From the NCBI GenBank assembly GCA_020638795.1, contig JACKHW010000001.1:310001-374000 (forward strand): 64,000 nucleotides of DNA, given 5' to 3'. The position numbers were made by a program, and so were the translations under genes. Under the pieces are notes generated by a model, which saw only the letters and a program-made list of their open reading frames with translations, was not told the DNA's origin and searched no databases. Shown piece after piece: positions 62,295-64,000 of the stretch. Positions within the stretch are counted from its first letter, which is position 1; each line of letters starts with the position of its first letter. The stretch comes from Planctomycetota bacterium (lineage in GTDB: Bacteria > Planctomycetota > UBA1135 > GCA-002748355).

Positions 62295-63260
62295 TCACTG
62301 GATCGTGGCGGACAGCGCGTTGGAGAAGCTGAAGCCGAACGTGTTCGCCTTCGAGTCCACTGTCATCTGCTGGAAGTGGAGCTTGAGGCCGCGCAGCGTG
62401 CTGTCGTTGGGCACGAGCCACGTCGTGAGCGCAGAACCGCCGCCGGCGCCGCGACCCGCGGCGATCGCGACCTGCATCACGTCCAGCGAGACGCGCAGCA
62501 CGCAGTCGCCGCCGCCGATTCCCTTGAGGGGCAGAGGAAGCGGCAAGGCGCCGAAGAACGTGTTGGACAGGCCGAGGATCGCGATGGTCGGAGTCCCGAC
62601 CGGGAGGTTGTAGGCCTCGGTGTTCCAAGTACCGTTGACCGCCGGTGCCTTCGCGATGCCGAGCACGGGCTTGAAGCCATCGGCGCCGGTGCAGCCGTCG
62701 CCGGCCGAGACGATCGACGCTTCGTTGACGAAGATGCGATACGGCACGCCAGGCAGCGTCGCATCGGGGCCGTACCAGCCCCAGTTGTCGCCCTTCTCCT
62801 TGTCGTCGCCGTCGGCGGCGTTGCCCACCGCGGTCATCGTGACGAGACCCGGCGTCGTCGGTGCCGTCCAGGAGAAGCTCCAAGCGCGAGACAGCGAGTC
62901 GTTGTGTGTGATGGCTTCGACACCGCGCACGGTCTTGTCGGTCCACGTGTTCGCGCTCGCGACGAACGTCCCGGCGGACGTTTCCATCTCGAAGCCGCCG
63001 CGCGTGTACGTCGTGTTGTCCGCGACGCTGAGTTTCATCGGAACGTTCGCGCCCGGAGCGACGGAGGCCGCGCTCGAGATGTCGACGTGCACCGCAGAAC
63101 TCGCGGTCGCGTTGTGGCAGCTACCGCAGCTCGGGTAGCCGGTCGTGACGCCGAGCGGAACGCTGTTCTTGCCGGAGATGACGCCGTTGTTGTGGCCGAG
63201 GAGGAGCGAGGCGGTCAGGGCCGCAGCGAGCGTGCCCGAAATCGGGAGGCGAGAGTTCAC
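62295..63260 (-). CDS. secreted choice-of-anchor V type protein with CxxCH motif (copy 1)
   Basis: GTG 63260 with AAGGA about 8 nt upstream gives a signal segment (SGTLAAALTASLLLG); the frame upstream to 63419 is not plausible. The 321-residue product has PSCGSCHNA with Cys45, Cys48 and His49. It is followed by a Reeler-like beta-sandwich (GGFEMETSAGTFVASAN, WSFSWTAPTTPGLVTMTAVG), the pattern of the choice-of-anchor V domain in which CxxCH can bind haem or a metal. The last about 135 residues (GLSNTFFGALPLPLPL, GGGDCVLRVSLDVMQ, ANTFGFSFSNALSATIQ) form the C-terminal module shared with the genes at 46563 and 63496. Confidence 0.85.
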   Translation of the reverse strand: MNSRLPISGTLAAALTASLLLGHNNGVISGKNSVPLGVTTGYPSCGSCHNATASSAVHVDISSAASVAPGANVPMKLSVADNTTYTRGGFEMETSAGTFVASANTWTDKTVRGVEAITHNDSLSRAWSFSWTAPTTPGLVTMTAVGNAADGDDKEKGDNWGWYGPDATLPGVPYRIFVNEASIVSAGDGCTGADGFKPVLGIAKAPAVNGTWNTEAYNLPVGTPTIAILGLSNTFFGALPLPLPLKGIGGGDCVLRVSLDVMQVAIAAGRGAGGGSALTTWLVPNDSTLRGLKLHFQQMTVDSKANTFGFSFSNALSATIQ

Positions 63261-63930
63261 GGGATGTCCTTTGGATGACGTGGAGGGATGCCGCGGGGAG
63301 CGCCTGGCGCTGACCCGGACCGTCCAGTCAAGCAAGGTCCGTACCGTGCTTGCATCGGACCGCAAGTCGCGACGAGTCAGGAGGTTGAGTCGTTCGGTCT
63401 CGCCGCTAGCGCGGGGCATCGTGTCGGTTGTGCCCGAGGACCGTCCACGAAAGCGTCGCTTCCCATACTCGCCATCGTCGCGGCGCGGACCTCGGTCACT
63501 GGATGGTCGTCGTCAGCGCGTTGGAGAAGCTGAACCCGAACGTGTTCGCCTTCGCGTCGACGGTCATCTGCTGGAAGTAGAGCTTGATCCCGCGCAGATT
63601 GGCGTCGTTGGGAAGGATCCAAGCGATCTGGGCGCTGCCGTTGCCCGAGCCGCGACCACTGGCGACCGTGACCTGCATGACGTCGAGGGACACGCGCAAC
63701 ACGCAGTCGCCGCCGCCGATCGGCTTGAGGGGGAAGGGCAGCGGCAGGACGCCGAAGGTCGTGTTCGATAGACCGAGGATGCCGACACTCGCAGTCGCGG
63801 GGGGCAGGTTGTAAGCCTCGGAGTTCCAGGTCGTGCCGATCTGGGGCGGCTTGGCCATGCCGAGCACGGGTCGATAGCCGTCGGTACCCGTGCAGCCTTC
63901 ACCGGTCGACGTGATGCCAGGTGCGTTGAC
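62301..63930. repeat. direct DNA repeat from tandem gene duplication
   Basis: The 3' part of copy 1 (about 62301-62700) and of copy 2 (about 63497-63930) align base by base with long identical blocks, for example agcgcgttggagaagctgaa at 62316 and 63517 and aacgtgttcgccttcg shortly after. The two coding units are in the same orientation, separated by a 235-bp spacer (63261-63495) without a gene. Confidence 0.8.
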
Positions 63931-64000
63931 GAAGACTCGATACATCGCTCCCGGGATCGTGCTGTCGTGGCCGTAGAAGCCCCACTCGTCACCACGGTCC
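63496..64000 (-). CDS. secreted choice-of-anchor V type protein (copy 2), cut by the window end
   Basis: The frame remains open to the last base of the window; the visible 167 residues are the C-terminal half of a paralogue of the preceding gene. The start lies beyond 64000; the internal ATG at 63945 is not the start because the upstream residues DRGDEWGFYGHDSTIPGA match the same region of copy 1. The terminal module (GILGLSNTTFGVLPLPFPLK, ANTFGFSFSNALTTTIQ) is very similar to copy 1 in both protein and DNA. Both copies lie head-to-tail on the minus strand. Confidence 0.85.
   Translation of the reverse strand, partial: DRGDEWGFYGHDSTIPGAMYRVFVNAPGITSTGEGCTGTDGYRPVLGMAKPPQIGTTWNSEAYNLPPATASVGILGLSNTTFGVLPLPFPLKPIGGGDCVLRVSLDVMQVTVASGRGSGNGSAQIAWILPNDANLRGIKLYFQQMTVDAKANTFGFSFSNALTTTIQ

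Overview
The window is GC-rich, gene-dense bacterial chromosome carrying about 50 protein genes on both strands. No rRNA, tRNA, CRISPR array or intact transposase gene was recognised. The gene content points, with moderate confidence, to a planctomycete-type bacterium (Planctomycetota). The main clues are an ECF-type sigma factor next to a membrane Ser/Thr kinase with TPR repeats, thioredoxin/HEAT and PQQ-propeller secreted proteins, a beta-helix protein, and several secreted proteins sharing C-terminal beta-rich modules. No marker gene here proves the phylum.

Layout. 1-4.3 kb: a partial gene, a small lipoprotein, an aldo/keto reductase, a secretin-N-domain-like exported protein and an exported alpha/beta hydrolase. 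4.4-13.5 kb: a surface-glycan-type cluster with an asparagine synthetase, three class I methyltransferases, a methyltransferase-GT4 fusion and two further glycosyltransferase-like proteins, interrupted by pcm and a MITE-like palindrome. 13.6-26.7 kb: mixed housekeeping and exported proteins (HD-domain protein, a frameshifted SPASM-domain gene, an aldehyde dehydrogenase of the BoxD/PaaZ type, thioredoxin-HEAT, PQQ propeller, DUF1697, an aminotransferase overlapping a threonine aldolase, and a HEAT-repeat protein). 27.0-36.3 kb: a co-directional run of a secreted Ig-like protein, a PAP2 phosphatase, an ABC exporter, a HlyD adaptor, a TolC-like lipoprotein and a beta-helix protein. 36.4-43.6 kb: DUF2167, an M3 oligopeptidase, a small basic protein, yqeY and gyrA, and a TPR-like protein. 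43.8-52.1 kb: a GGDEF-EAL protein, exported beta-rich and retropepsin-like proteins, a VOC protein and a subtilase. 52.2-57.2 kb: sigma factor, giant kinase and a two-gene nucleotidyltransferase cassette. 57.3-62.3 kb: a dipeptide-type ABC importer (binding protein and two permeases, no ATPases) and an MDR oxidoreductase. 62.3-64.0 kb: two tandem paralogous secreted proteins, the second cut by the window end.

The most unusual item is the tripartite export operon (29.9-34.5 kb). Its ABC subunit has lost the Walker A lysine, the Walker B catalytic glutamate, the Q-loop glutamine and the canonical signature, while keeping the full membrane domain and intact partner genes. Other points of interest are the MITE-like palindrome at 9.6 kb, the shared C-terminal module of three secreted proteins, the methyltransferase-glycosyltransferase fusion, a non-canonical GyrA quinolone-determining region, and the frameshifted SPASM-only gene.
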